Origin: Treponema succinifaciens DSM 2489 | GTDB lineage: Bacteria > Spirochaetota > Spirochaetia > Treponematales > Treponemataceae | Length of the DNA: 64,000 nt | NCBI RefSeq assembly: GCF_000195275.1 | Contig: NC_015386.1 | Span: forward strand, 62,001-126,000 | Direction: 5' to 3' | Shown here: piece after piece, positions 9,775 to 19,196 of the stretch | Layout: every line of letters starts with the position of its first letter | Position numbering within the stretch: the stretch's first letter is position 1 | The notes under the pieces: model-generated | Database searches by the model: none | Told to the model about the DNA's origin: nothing | What the model saw: the letters and a program-made list of their open reading frames with translations, nothing else | Translations under genes and position numbers: made by a program

Positions 9775-9880
9775 GCCTGCACGGACAAGGGATTGTAGCA
9801 GCGCCGAAGGCGTACTTTGCGAAGCAAAGTATGGAGGCGCAAGGCTCGGAACTGCGGAAAGCCCGGTTTTTAAGCTGACT
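9775..9880. repeat. GC-rich structured intergenic element
   Basis: The gene-free stretch 9746-10053 contains a GC-rich island in otherwise AT-rich DNA. Within it TACTTTGC at 9813-9820 and GCAAAGTA at 9824-9831 form a perfect 8-bp stem with a GAA loop. Outside that, GCGCC (9801-9805) and GGCGC (9836-9840) can pair. The composition and nested stems look like a dispersed intergenic repeat (REP- or MITE-like) rather than a gene. No second copy was found in this window, so the repeat status is not proven. Confidence 0.45.
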
Positions 9881-10030
9881 GCTTCTGGCGGATAATTTAA
9901 CTCCATACAACTAATAATATATGGAAAAAGTGAGTTACAGCAAAAAAAACAAGACTAAAGCACCTTTATGCAGTATTATGACAGAATGAAGGTTTTAGAA
10001 ATTCATTTTCAAAACCTCATACTTTTGTGA

Positions 10031-10036
10031 TATAAT
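10031..10036 (+). promoter_or_regulatory. Promoter -10 box before the 10054 gene
   Basis: A consensus TATAAT lies 18 bp before the gene at 10054, followed by a strong GGGGGAA ribosome site at 10042-10048. The matching -35 is weak (TTCAAA about 17 bp upstream). This suggests a separate transcription start after the gene-free stretch. Confidence 0.5.
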
Positions 10037-10053
10037 CATATGGGGGAAATCAT

Positions 10054-10371
10054 ATGAGATTATATGTTATTGATAAAAAAACAAAAAATAAAATTTATTT
10101 AGATATAGACTCGACTACACGTTCTGAATTATCTGTAAGAATTCCAAAGCGGCGATTCAATGTAGAAGGGATGGACTACAGTATTGATGAGATCAAAGCT
10201 GAGAAATCAACAAATAAAACGGCTCTTTCTATGGCAATTGGTGGAGTTGTTGGACTAGTGGGTGGAACTGTAGGTGTGGTGGCTGGCGGAGTGCTCGGAG
10301 GAATTGTTGGCCGGACTCAGGATATTAAAGAAACTGCTGCGGTGAATGCTTTTAATGGGAAGAGAAAATGA
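10054..10371 (+). CDS. Small glycine-zipper protein
   Basis: 105 residues. The first ~65 are polar. Residues ~68-92 form a glycine-zipper membrane-type segment (AIGGVVGLVGGTVGVVAGGV). Glycine zippers insert in membranes and pack tightly; such small proteins accompany phage-like or toxin loci, but no specific function can be read. It has its own promoter-like sequence and overlaps the next gene by 4 nt (ATGA), so the two are probably translated together. No signal peptide is seen. Confidence 0.6.
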   Translation: MRLYVIDKKTKNKIYLDIDSTTRSELSVRIPKRRFNVEGMDYSIDEIKAEKSTNKTALSMAIGGVVGLVGGTVGVVAGGVLGGIVGRTQDIKETAAVNAFNGKRK

Positions 10372-10844
10372 ATAAAAAAGTAGTGCTTGTTGCGCTTTGT
10401 TTATTTTTTTTATGTGTCCTTTTTATTTTTTTAAAGGATACAGTAATGTCTTGTATAAGATACCTTTTGGAAGCTGAAAAGGTAAAGTTCATATTTACAG
10501 CATTAATGTTTACGATGATTTCATGTTATTCCATATTTAATAAACATGAAACGGATAATACAAATATATGTTTTTACAGATTTAAAAATAATTTTTGGCT
10601 TTTAGATTTGTTATTAAATTCCTGCACATATATTAGTATTTTTTTAACAGCATTCTCCTTATTAAAAGGAACTTATATACAGAAATTCTATGGAGATAAA
10701 ATATATTTCTTGGAATTTGAAGCCTATGATATTTATGTTATGTTTGGCGTGTCATTAATTTTGCTTTGGTATGCTTTGTACAATTGTGTTCAAATGTTTA
10801 TAGAGGTTGTGCATATAAAGTCTTCAAAAAAACCTATTATATAA
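10368..10844 (+). CDS. Hypothetical membrane protein (about four transmembrane segments)
   Basis: 158 residues with hydrophobic stretches at ~4-22 (VVLVALCLFFLCVLFIFL), ~43-58, ~80-98 and ~120-140. The family is not recognised. It overlaps the glycine-zipper gene by 4 nt and ends 17 bp before spike 2. An inner-membrane immunity protein for a lost or neighbouring effector is possible but unsupported by sequence motifs. Confidence 0.55.
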   Translation: MNKKVVLVALCLFFLCVLFIFLKDTVMSCIRYLLEAEKVKFIFTALMFTMISCYSIFNKHETDNTNICFYRFKNNFWLLDLLLNSCTYISIFLTAFSLLKGTYIQKFYGDKIYFLEFEAYDIYVMFGVSLILLWYALYNCVQMFIEVVHIKSSKKPII

Positions 10845-10861
10845 AATAAGAATATAAACCT

Positions 10862-13015
10862 ATGCTAGACATAAACGCCAAGCTAACCAAGCTGCTCGAA
10901 AGCGAGCCGGATCCGAGGGAAGGGGCCGGCGGAAGGCGCGAGTTCAACCAGACGAAGCTGCTCATGAGATGCCCGCCGACGGTGGGGGTGGTGACGGACA
11001 ACCGCGACCCCGACTGCCTCGGACGGATAAGGATAAGCTATGACACCGTAGTGCCCGGAAGCGTAAGCCCGTGGCTTCCGGTAATCGGGCAGGGGCGTGG
11101 GACGGGAAAAGGAATGTGGACGCTCCCGGAAATCGGAACGCAGTGCCTTGCGGTGTTCACGGCGGCGGACAGGAGCAGGGGCTATGTGCTGGGCTTCATA
11201 TACGACAGGGAGCACCGGCCGCCGGAAAGCGGGACCGAAAAGAGGTGCGACAGCACGCTCCTGCAGACAAGAAGCCACAGGATAGAAGTCATCGACAAAG
11301 AGGGAAGCGAGGAGATAAGGATAGAAAGCGCGGAAGGCCGTATGCGGGTGAGCATAGGGAAGTCCGGCGGGATAAAGGTCGAGAACGAGCTTGGCGGAAT
11401 AAACATAAAGTGCAGGAATTTCAAATGTGAAGGCGAAGGCGAAATTCACCTTGCGACAAAAAAAACATTTGCACTTACAACTGATGATACATTAAAAATA
11501 AGTCCAAAAGGCAATGTGAACATCACAAGCGACAAGGAAGTTAATCTCAAAGGAAAGAACATCAAGATGAGCGGCACGAAGGGCGTGACAGCAGAAGGCA
11601 GGCAGATAGCCGTTCAGGACGACAAGGTGATGGGGTTCGACACGCACATAATGGTAGTGCCAAGCGGAAGCGGAACGACGACAGTGCCGCTTCCCCATCC
11701 ATTCATCGGGAAGATAAGCGATAAGGTCTCGGAAGACGTGAAAATCGGGAACAAGGGAGCCGCCGTGAAGGGCAGCAAGGCGAAGCATGACGACTCCATG
11801 CACATGCAGCTGCCTGGAACGATAAAATTCCAGAACAATCCGAAGAAAGAAGGAAAAGTTACAGGCGGTACAAGTCCTAAGGTAAAGATAAACGGCAAGG
11901 AAGCAGCGGTTATTGGTTCTCAGGTAAGCACCTGTAATGACGTGGGGGCACAGAACAACTCCGTGATAATGGCGGCCGGGATGAGCATCCCGATGCCGGC
12001 GATAGTGAACCCGCTGAACACCGAGGAATGGAAGCGCGGGCAGGAAGAAAAGGACAAGAAAGAGCCGAAGTTCACGGGCGTAAAGTGGGCAAAGACGAGC
12101 TGCAGGGAGGGCGAGGAAATAGAGCTTTCTGCTGGTGTGAAGGACATAGCAGACGGTAACATGGTCACTCTGCAAGTTTTCCGCGAGGGGCAGTCGCCTG
12201 AGGACAGCGCTGCAATCGCAAAATTTCCGCTCACCGTAAAAGGCGGTAGCGTGAGCGCGAAATGGCTGTACCGTGCAGACCAGAGCGTCATGCCGCCTGA
12301 GGAAAACCTGAGGTTCATATTCACAGCACACTGCGCATGGTGCAATTTCGAAAAGTCAAGCAACGCGCTGGAAGTGAAGCTCATTCGTCCAGAGATAACG
12401 AAGGCGGAATGGCGGGACAAGGACGGAAAGCCGGCAGACAAGGGGCTTGTAGGAGAAGCACTAAAACTTCATGCCGAGACCAAGGACATGGAGGGCGGAG
12501 TTACTTTCTGGATTTATGACGACAGAGGAAGTCTTGTCACAAGCATAGGTGCGGACATCCAGGATGGCAAGGCAGAGGCGGAGTGGACATATCACTACAA
12601 CGGCGAGAGGCTGGACGCAAAACCTAGGTTTACTTTTGAGGTTACAGGAAACAGATGCAAGAATGTTAAATCCTCAGAGGTGGAAATAGGGGCAAAAATC
12701 AATATTAGAATTGCAACAGAAGACGGGCAGCTATTCAATAACATCATAATAAAAAATATTGATAGTGATGAAGAAATAAAACTTTCTGATGGAACATATA
12801 AAAAGGATTCAGAGATACCATCAATTCAAAATTATATTTTAGTAAATGATTTTAAAAATGTTAGTTTTGGTGACTATATATCTTTCGAGGATAAAGAATA
12901 TCTATACAAACGGCTGTTATATTCTGAGATGATATATAAAGGTTTCAATATAAAATGCTCACAGCCTACAACAATTCTTGTAGAAAGGAAAAAGGGAATC
13001 TCCAGAGGCTTATGA
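10862..13015 (+). CDS. CIS spike protein 2: near-identical body to spike 1, different tail
   Basis: 717 residues with the same order as spike 1: gp5-type OB fold, beta-helix, PAAR-like segment, two Ig-like modules, unique tail. From about 10880 to 11835 the DNA appears identical to 2104-3059. A ~115-bp patch (11837-11950) then differs at many sites, identity returns to about 12230, the second Ig-like module diverges, and the final ~85 residues (from INIRIATEDGQ) are unrelated to spike 1. The first ten codons also differ. Alternating identity and divergence indicates gene conversion. The stop overlaps the start of the amidase effector (ATGA), so spike and cargo are coupled. Confidence 0.85.
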   Translation: MLDINAKLTKLLESEPDPREGAGGRREFNQTKLLMRCPPTVGVVTDNRDPDCLGRIRISYDTVVPGSVSPWLPVIGQGRGTGKGMWTLPEIGTQCLAVFTAADRSRGYVLGFIYDREHRPPESGTEKRCDSTLLQTRSHRIEVIDKEGSEEIRIESAEGRMRVSIGKSGGIKVENELGGINIKCRNFKCEGEGEIHLATKKTFALTTDDTLKISPKGNVNITSDKEVNLKGKNIKMSGTKGVTAEGRQIAVQDDKVMGFDTHIMVVPSGSGTTTVPLPHPFIGKISDKVSEDVKIGNKGAAVKGSKAKHDDSMHMQLPGTIKFQNNPKKEGKVTGGTSPKVKINGKEAAVIGSQVSTCNDVGAQNNSVIMAAGMSIPMPAIVNPLNTEEWKRGQEEKDKKEPKFTGVKWAKTSCREGEEIELSAGVKDIADGNMVTLQVFREGQSPEDSAAIAKFPLTVKGGSVSAKWLYRADQSVMPPEENLRFIFTAHCAWCNFEKSSNALEVKLIRPEITKAEWRDKDGKPADKGLVGEALKLHAETKDMEGGVTFWIYDDRGSLVTSIGADIQDGKAEAEWTYHYNGERLDAKPRFTFEVTGNRCKNVKSSEVEIGAKINIRIATEDGQLFNNIIIKNIDSDEEIKLSDGTYKKDSEIPSIQNYILVNDFKNVSFGDYISFEDKEYLYKRLLYSEMIYKGFNIKCSQPTTILVERKKGISRGL

Positions 13016-15285
13016 TGGCTATAGAGAATAAGTATATTTTTTTCCCAGTTACGAAAACTGGCTATTGGCATAATGGAATACATATATATAAAAAAGACAG
13101 TGAGGACTTTGTTATTTCTCCATTTGTAGGGAAAATATTGAAAAAGAGCCAGAGCATTGTCAGCATATATCCTGAAAAACTGCCTAAAATTATATATGTC
13201 CGCGAAATCATATTGACGGCTCCCCCGGAAGTTGCGGAAAAGTATGAGAATCTATCCTCTATTGATTTTACAAAGTTGAAAAAGGATGAACAAGAAAAAG
13301 TTCTTGAGGCAATTGGATTGTCTTCAAATCCATCATATATTTTACAAAAACATACTATATCCTTTAAAAATGAGATGTTCAGCTATTATAGCTTTATAAG
13401 GCATTTTTCAAAATTATGTGATTTCAAAAAGATAAAGAATGATGAATATATTTTTCCTCATGATAAAGTTGGCGAGTATGGAAAAAGCGAGGGTGAGAAC
13501 AATATGGTTCATCTTGAATACTTTATTACTGCTGATTCAAGCTATTTCAATATTACTGCGCCTGATATTTTTGACTATTGTGATAATATTAACAATGAAT
13601 TTGATTTGTATAAAAAAGAAGAGCAGCCGTTTGAAGAATTATATTTTAATAAAAAAACTGAGTTCTCCGTATTGCATGATTCAAAAGATGATTATGAAAA
13701 ATATCCAGAGTCATTGCATATAAAAGTAAAAAGTTATCACGTAAAGATAAATGAAGATTATAAGAAAGAAAAGTCGCTAAGAATAGAAGTCAATGATAAT
13801 GTTATAAATGTACATGACAAAGAAAACAATATAGTTAATCAGATAAAAATAGATATAAAGAATCCTTTGACGAATAATATAGATACCGAATTAGTTTATA
13901 CAAAATACCTAAAAACAAAAAGCAATGATATAAAAGATCTGTTTTATACGTTAGATCCGTTTAATTTACAGGCCTTTTGGACAGAAGCAGACCCTGAAAA
14001 ATTACAGTATTGGGATAAATACATATTTACAAAAGGGGATGTTATGTTAAAAAAATATTCCATGCAGCCTGATAAAAAGATATTCTCAAAACTGAATGAA
14101 AATAAGCAAGAGTTCAGTCTCCAATTCTTTAAGGTACAAGAAAATGGCATTGAAGTCTTAGAATCAACAAAAGGGAAGAAATTTGTCAAAATAGAAAAAG
14201 CTGGGGAAAACTTTTATTTTTTAAAAGATGACATAAAATATAACTCTAACTACTGGAAGGATTTTAAGGATGGCACAGCAGTCTTCTTAAAGAAAGATTT
14301 AACGCCATATAATCCTAATGACGATGACGTCAAGAATTGCTCTGACTTGCAGAAAATAATGAGGGAAAAAAATGTTATAGACTCTGTTGAGCCAAGTATG
14401 GAATTAGTGCAGTTTCTGGAGAAAAATAAAAGCATTACCATAAGATGCGCATTCCAGCATATTTCAGAATGGAGCCAAGTCGAAATTAATCCATTTACAA
14501 TTGATCATCCCGAGGAGACTTCTGATTTATGGGAGAAAATGCGCATTTGGAGCAAAGATGGAAAGTCATCCTCATTTCCAAGGGAAGTATCAGACAGCGG
14601 CAAATTTATATATTTTCATCCAGCATATTTTGAAAACTGGCTGTTTAATTTGCATAGATGCTTTGCAAAAAAATTAATTTCAGTTCAAAACCTTGTTATG
14701 AAAGATTTCCGGTTGGTGCAAGGAAATTGCGGAATCTATTACAACTTTCATGATTATGCCACAACTTTCTGCAACCATGCTGTTTTTGAAACAATAATAA
14801 AGGTTGACGGAAATTTCAATAATTTTACAAAAAAAACAGCGAATAAAAAAAATATCTCCAGAGATCCGTTAAAAGAAGACTTCCCGGAATGCCCGGATAC
14901 TGAAAAATATAAGTACAAGCCGAGTAATTATTGGTGCGATGTCTTAGAGGAACAGAGTGAAAATTCCTCAAAAACAGGAATATGCAAAATCTCTGCTGAG
15001 CAGGCGTTTTATATGGCACAATTAGGATATGTGGTGATTGCGGCATGGAAGAATTTAGAAACTAATCCAAAAAAGAATCAAAGCCCGCATTTTGTTACGG
15101 TGAGACCTTGCAAGGGAAAATATCCAGGATTGAAGTCATTAAAGGTTGCTCATGTAGGAGGAAGTTATAAAGATGAAAATAACAATACTCATGGCAATGA
15201 GGTAAGAAAAATTTCAACAGCCTTTGGAGAAAATTCATTAAATAACATAAAATTTTACTGTAATATAAAGCAGAATTTTATATAG
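13012..15285 (+). CDS. Putative cell-wall-degrading CIS effector with papain-like (NlpC/CHAP-type) amidase domain
   Basis: 757 residues, overlapping the end of spike 2 by 4 nt; ATG 13012 is preferred over 12955 because of the AGAGG site and the ATGA overlap. The N-terminus (GYWHNGIHIY ... ISPFVGKIL) resembles the module seen in peptidoglycan-targeting effectors. The C-terminal ~190 residues contain an amidase-like signature: CNHAVF with the candidate nucleophile at Cys587, a helix EQAFYMAQLGYVVIAAWKN, PHFVTVRP with candidate His693, and KVAHVGG. The spacing fits NlpC/P60 or CHAP-type amidases. The six secreted proteins downstream are suitable periplasmic immunity candidates, which fits a murein target. 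Family-level assignment only. Confidence 0.65.
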   Translation: MMAIENKYIFFPVTKTGYWHNGIHIYKKDSEDFVISPFVGKILKKSQSIVSIYPEKLPKIIYVREIILTAPPEVAEKYENLSSIDFTKLKKDEQEKVLEAIGLSSNPSYILQKHTISFKNEMFSYYSFIRHFSKLCDFKKIKNDEYIFPHDKVGEYGKSEGENNMVHLEYFITADSSYFNITAPDIFDYCDNINNEFDLYKKEEQPFEELYFNKKTEFSVLHDSKDDYEKYPESLHIKVKSYHVKINEDYKKEKSLRIEVNDNVINVHDKENNIVNQIKIDIKNPLTNNIDTELVYTKYLKTKSNDIKDLFYTLDPFNLQAFWTEADPEKLQYWDKYIFTKGDVMLKKYSMQPDKKIFSKLNENKQEFSLQFFKVQENGIEVLESTKGKKFVKIEKAGENFYFLKDDIKYNSNYWKDFKDGTAVFLKKDLTPYNPNDDDVKNCSDLQKIMREKNVIDSVEPSMELVQFLEKNKSITIRCAFQHISEWSQVEINPFTIDHPEETSDLWEKMRIWSKDGKSSSFPREVSDSGKFIYFHPAYFENWLFNLHRCFAKKLISVQNLVMKDFRLVQGNCGIYYNFHDYATTFCNHAVFETIIKVDGNFNNFTKKTANKKNISRDPLKEDFPECPDTEKYKYKPSNYWCDVLEEQSENSSKTGICKISAEQAFYMAQLGYVVIAAWKNLETNPKKNQSPHFVTVRPCKGKYPGLKSLKVAHVGGSYKDENNNTHGNEVRKISTAFGENSLNNIKFYCNIKQNFI

Positions 15286-15296
15286 GAGTTTTTATA

Positions 15297-16193
15297 ATGA
15301 CTGAAAAAGAAGCGTATAGATATTTAGAAAATAAAATTAGCGAAGAAACAGAAATGGAATTTATTGAAATAAGAGCACTTAGAACTCTTTTATTTAATGG
15401 AGAGTTGTTTATTGTAACCTTTTTAGATACTGAAGGATATTTAACTTGCTATGAAGCAAGAATACATAATAATTCAATTGTTTTTTATAAATTTTTAACA
15501 GAAACATATCAAAAAAAATTTAATGAATATGGGGTCTTTCCATATATAAACACTACATTGTTTTATCAGATAAATAGTTTTAGATACTTTTCATCCTCTA
15601 TGTTTGTTTATGATTTTAACCATGATGGAGATGATGAAATATTGAAATTTTCTGCGGGGAATGGAGTTCTGTATTTTATATTATCATTTGATTTTATGAA
15701 TAATAAATACAAATGGCTTCTAACCATAAATAATGTATTTCCATATACACAACCAGCTTTTGAATTTATTTTGTTCAAAGGAAGACAGGGAATAAAAGTG
15801 TATGAACATGATTATTCCACGGATAACAACGAATGGTGTTTCTATTACTACGACCGCATCCAGCAAAAATACGTTCAGGACGAAAACGCATCAAGCGAGG
15901 AGCTTGAGCAAATCCACGGCAGCCCGGACTTCTTCGCGGAGGCAGGAATAGACTACACAAAGCTAGAGCGGCCACTTGTACCTTCCGACCTTGAAGGCTT
16001 TTCCAAAGCGGCGTTGAGAATCTGGCGCAACGCGGTGTACGCACGGCACGGACGCACATTCAGAAGTGAGGACCTGCAGGCCCTGTTCAACGAGTACGCC
16101 TGGTACAAGCCGGACAACGAGTATACCGACGACAAACTGACTGACATAGACAGGGCGAACATAAAGCTGATACAGGAGTTTGAAAAAAAATGA
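15297..16193 (+). CDS. YARHG-domain protein 1, lacking a signal peptide
   Basis: 298 residues. The C-terminal ~115 residues are the YARHG domain (NAVYARHGRTF) and are nearly identical to those of the next copies. The N-terminal ~180 residues are AT-rich and unique, except that EKEAYRYLENKIS at the start equals the first mature residues of the 19193 protein, where they follow a signal peptide. This copy therefore appears to have lost its signal sequence or to be a recombinant. It starts 11 bp after the amidase gene and overlaps the next gene by 4 nt. Immunity to the amidase is inferred from position; without a signal peptide it may be inactive. Confidence 0.7.
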   Translation: MTEKEAYRYLENKISEETEMEFIEIRALRTLLFNGELFIVTFLDTEGYLTCYEARIHNNSIVFYKFLTETYQKKFNEYGVFPYINTTLFYQINSFRYFSSSMFVYDFNHDGDDEILKFSAGNGVLYFILSFDFMNNKYKWLLTINNVFPYTQPAFEFILFKGRQGIKVYEHDYSTDNNEWCFYYYDRIQQKYVQDENASSEELEQIHGSPDFFAEAGIDYTKLERPLVPSDLEGFSKAALRIWRNAVYARHGRTFRSEDLQALFNEYAWYKPDNEYTDDKLTDIDRANIKLIQEFEKK

Positions 16194-17221
16194 AGAAACT
16201 AATTTTAGCTATGACTTTATTCTGTGCATTGCTGACGCCTTGTTTTTCACAAAAGGACTCGTATCGGCTGGAGAAATTTGCGGAACTGACAGCGGATTAT
16301 AACGAAGGGCAATTTATGGAAACTAGCATTGAAGAAATAAAAAAAATAATTAGTTCTTATTCAAGAAAATTTCAGTTTTTTTTTAATGAGGAAATATTTG
16401 AATTAAAATTATTAGAAGAATGTAGATTTATATATCCTGGCTATAGTTTGATTCTTGTTATTTGGGTTCATAAAAAAAGAAATGAAATTTTCATGTTTTA
16501 TCTTGTAATTAAAGGTGATAATGTTGAAAAAGAATTAGGATTTAATGACCCTTTAAAGTTGTCTGAAATAAAAAATGAGCGGTTTTATAAATCAAATTTA
16601 TTTTTGCAGCTAAAAAAGTTTCAGATATTAGAATATGTGGCATTTAAATATGATTTTAATCATGACGGAAATGATGATATTTTATCTTTTACTCATGATA
16701 GTGTTACAGGATATATTCATTTTGAAATAGGAGTAGTTGATATGTGGTCAGAATGTATTAGAACAGCTATTGATATTTCGTGTTTTCCTTTTTTTTCTTT
16801 CTTTCCTGAGTTTATTAATTATAAATATCGGCAGGGATTGAAATATTTTGATGGAGAACAATTTGTTTTCTACTACTACGACCGCATCCAGCAAAAATAC
16901 GTTCAGGACGAGAGCGCGACAAGCGAGGAGCTTGAGCAGATCCACGGCAGCCCGGACTTCTTCGCGGAGGCAGGAATAGACTACGCAAAACTAGAGCGGC
17001 CACTTGTACCTTCCGACCTTGAAGGCTTTTCCAAGGCGGCGCTAAGAATCTGGCGCAACGCGGTGTACGCGCGGCACGGCCGCACGTTCAGGAGCGAGGA
17101 CCTGCAGGCCCTGTTCAATGAGTATGCCTGGTACAAGCCGGACAACGAGTATACCGACGACAAACTGACTGACATAGACAAGGCGAACATAAAGCTGATA
17201 CAGGAGTTTGAAAAGAAATGA
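16190..17221 (+). CDS. YARHG-domain secreted protein 2
   Basis: 343 residues with signal peptide MKKLILAMTLFCALLTPCFS. A variable AT-rich middle contains a DFNHDGNDDIL segment like an acidic metal-binding loop. The GC-rich YARHG domain at the C-terminus is almost identical to copies 1 and 4. It is expected in the periplasm or on the surface. It overlaps both neighbours by 4 nt. It is a probable immunity or decoy paralogue in the run behind the amidase effector. Confidence 0.75.
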   Translation: MKKLILAMTLFCALLTPCFSQKDSYRLEKFAELTADYNEGQFMETSIEEIKKIISSYSRKFQFFFNEEIFELKLLEECRFIYPGYSLILVIWVHKKRNEIFMFYLVIKGDNVEKELGFNDPLKLSEIKNERFYKSNLFLQLKKFQILEYVAFKYDFNHDGNDDILSFTHDSVTGYIHFEIGVVDMWSECIRTAIDISCFPFFSFFPEFINYKYRQGLKYFDGEQFVFYYYDRIQQKYVQDESATSEELEQIHGSPDFFAEAGIDYAKLERPLVPSDLEGFSKAALRIWRNAVYARHGRTFRSEDLQALFNEYAWYKPDNEYTDDKLTDIDKANIKLIQEFEKK

Positions 17222-18276
17222 AAAAACTAATTCTATTGATTGTTTTACTTTTATCTTTTGCTTCTGTGGCTTTTTCCTATGAGGAAGTTGAAGCTACGGA
17301 TTTTATAAAAGAGGAAATCAAGAAAGAGCAAACAAAAAAAAAGCCATACGATTCTTATTTTTCATTAACTGATTATGATGATCTTCCTGAAATACCTAAA
17401 TTTGAACTGAAATATGTTTTTTCTGCAGGCAAAGACAGATTTCTCGTGCTTGCAAAAGAAAAATACTTTGAAGACAGCAGTCTTAAAGTATTTTATTCTG
17501 ACGGAGTTACTTTTCTTTCGCCATTATCAATTTATTTTGACTATTATGATGATTCTTGGAGAAAAGAAAAGGGGTATAGCAGGTTTTATTATAGAGAGCC
17601 GCCAAATATAATAAGACAGCTTGAAAAGAAGAAATGTGGTGAACTTGCTTTTTATGTTGTTGATTTGAATTTTGATGGTGAATCAGATTATGTCTGGTTT
17701 TATGAAGGCGGAATGGGGAATGGTATTGAATTAGGTCCTTTTACAGAATCTTATAAAGATTCTTATTTTTGCAGCGATAGCTATGCTCATATTCAAGATG
17801 TAAATATTGAATTCTGCATTCTTGAAGGAAAAAGAGGATTTATTTTTACAAATACTTTTGGAAATTTTCTTACAGTCTGGCCAGATACAAGCGATTACGA
17901 TTCATCAAAAATAGAAAAAGAATTCTATGAATATAATCCTTCCACAAACAAATACGAGCTGAACGAGAATGTGACGGAAAAACAGATTGCAAATGCAATT
18001 ATTCCAGACGATTATTTTGCATATGATGGTCTTGATTTTTCTAAGCTTAATTTCCGCCTTATTGACAATGATTTGAAGAATTTTGATAAAGCTCAGCTCC
18101 GCCTGATGCGCAACGCGGTGTACGCGCGGCACGGACGCACGTTCAGGAGCGAGGATCTGCAGTCCTTGTTCAATGTGTACGCCTGGTACAAGCCGGACAA
18201 CGAGTATACCGACGACAAACTGACTGACATAGACAGGGCGAACATAAAGCTGATACAGGAGTTTGAGCAAAAATGA
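17218..18276 (+). CDS. YARHG-domain secreted protein 3 (divergent member)
   Basis: 352 residues with signal peptide (MKKLILLIVLLLSFASVAFS). The middle is unrelated to copies 1, 2 and 4 except for a DLNFDGESDYVWF acidic loop. The region before the YARHG motif also diverges (DYFAYDGLDFSKLNFRLIDN), whereas the last ~60 residues (NAVYARHGRTFRSEDLQ) match the others at DNA level. Homogenisation therefore covers only the 3' end here. It overlaps both neighbours by 4 nt. Confidence 0.75.
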   Translation: MKKLILLIVLLLSFASVAFSYEEVEATDFIKEEIKKEQTKKKPYDSYFSLTDYDDLPEIPKFELKYVFSAGKDRFLVLAKEKYFEDSSLKVFYSDGVTFLSPLSIYFDYYDDSWRKEKGYSRFYYREPPNIIRQLEKKKCGELAFYVVDLNFDGESDYVWFYEGGMGNGIELGPFTESYKDSYFCSDSYAHIQDVNIEFCILEGKRGFIFTNTFGNFLTVWPDTSDYDSSKIEKEFYEYNPSTNKYELNENVTEKQIANAIIPDDYFAYDGLDFSKLNFRLIDNDLKNFDKAQLRLMRNAVYARHGRTFRSEDLQSLFNVYAWYKPDNEYTDDKLTDIDRANIKLIQEFEQK

Positions 18277-19196
18277 AGAAATTAATTTTAGCTATGACTT
18301 TATTCTGTGCATTGCTGCTACCGTGTTTTTCACAAAAGGAAATAGATAAAATATTAAACATTGCAAGAAGAAATGGTTTCAATGCTATATGTGCTTTGGA
18401 ATTTCCCATTCACTTTGGAATAAATACATATTGGTTGATTGTATGCGAATCTTTTTATGAAGAAGAAAAGGATATTTTTATATTAGATATAAATCATGAT
18501 GAAACAATTAATATAATATCAAATGATTGTTATGTTGAAACACAAATAAAAAATAATATTTTATTTCCGTATGAAGAGTCCATTCTAAAAAAACAAATTA
18601 AAAGGTTTCAGGTAATGCAAACCTCAGGGTTTATATATGATTTTACCCATGATGGCAACTATAAATTCTTCTCTTTTGCTACGGGTGGATCAGGTATTCA
18701 TTTCAGCATGGAAGATTTTACTGTAGATAAATATTTATTTTTTGTAATACATCCATTTCCATTAAATTTTTCACCAATGGAATTTATAAATTATAGAAAT
18801 AGACAGGGAATTAAATTCTTTACATATTATAATAAATGGCAATTTTTCTACTACGACCGCATCCAGCAAAAATACGTTCAGGACGAAAACGCATCAAGCG
18901 AGGAGCTTGAGCAAATCCACGGCAGCCCGGACTTCTTTGCGGAGGCAGGAATAGACTACACAAAGCTAGAGCGGCCGCTTCTGCCGGCGGACCTGGAAGG
19001 CTTCTCCAAGGCGGCGTTGAGAATCTGGCGCAACGCGGTGTACGCACGGCACGGCCGCACATTCAAGAGCGAGGACCTGCAGGCCCTGTTCAATGAGTAC
19101 GCCTGGTACAAGCCGGACAATGATTACAGCGATGCAAAGCTCTCAGAAACTGACAAGGCGAACATAAAGCTGATACAGGAGTTTGAAAAAAAATGA
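18273..19196 (+). CDS. YARHG-domain secreted protein 4
   Basis: 307 residues with signal peptide MKKLILAMTLFCALLLPCFS, a variable AT-rich middle (including DFTHDGNYKFF) and the GC-rich YARHG domain ending in NIKLIQEFEKK. The signal-peptide DNA is the same as in the 19193 gene and nearly the same as in copy 2. Some codons in the YARHG part are unique (LLPADLEG, DYSDAKLSETDK), so homogenisation is not complete. It overlaps both neighbours by 4 nt. Confidence 0.75.
   Translation: MKKLILAMTLFCALLLPCFSQKEIDKILNIARRNGFNAICALEFPIHFGINTYWLIVCESFYEEEKDIFILDINHDETINIISNDCYVETQIKNNILFPYEESILKKQIKRFQVMQTSGFIYDFTHDGNYKFFSFATGGSGIHFSMEDFTVDKYLFFVIHPFPLNFSPMEFINYRNRQGIKFFTYYNKWQFFYYDRIQQKYVQDENASSEELEQIHGSPDFFAEAGIDYTKLERPLLPADLEGFSKAALRIWRNAVYARHGRTFKSEDLQALFNEYAWYKPDNDYSDAKLSETDKANIKLIQEFEKK

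Noticed and set aside
15297-19196. CRISPR or short tandem repeat array suggested by recurring GC-rich blocks
   Set aside because: The repeats are ~350-bp coding blocks (YARHG domains) within full genes, not short repeats with spacers.
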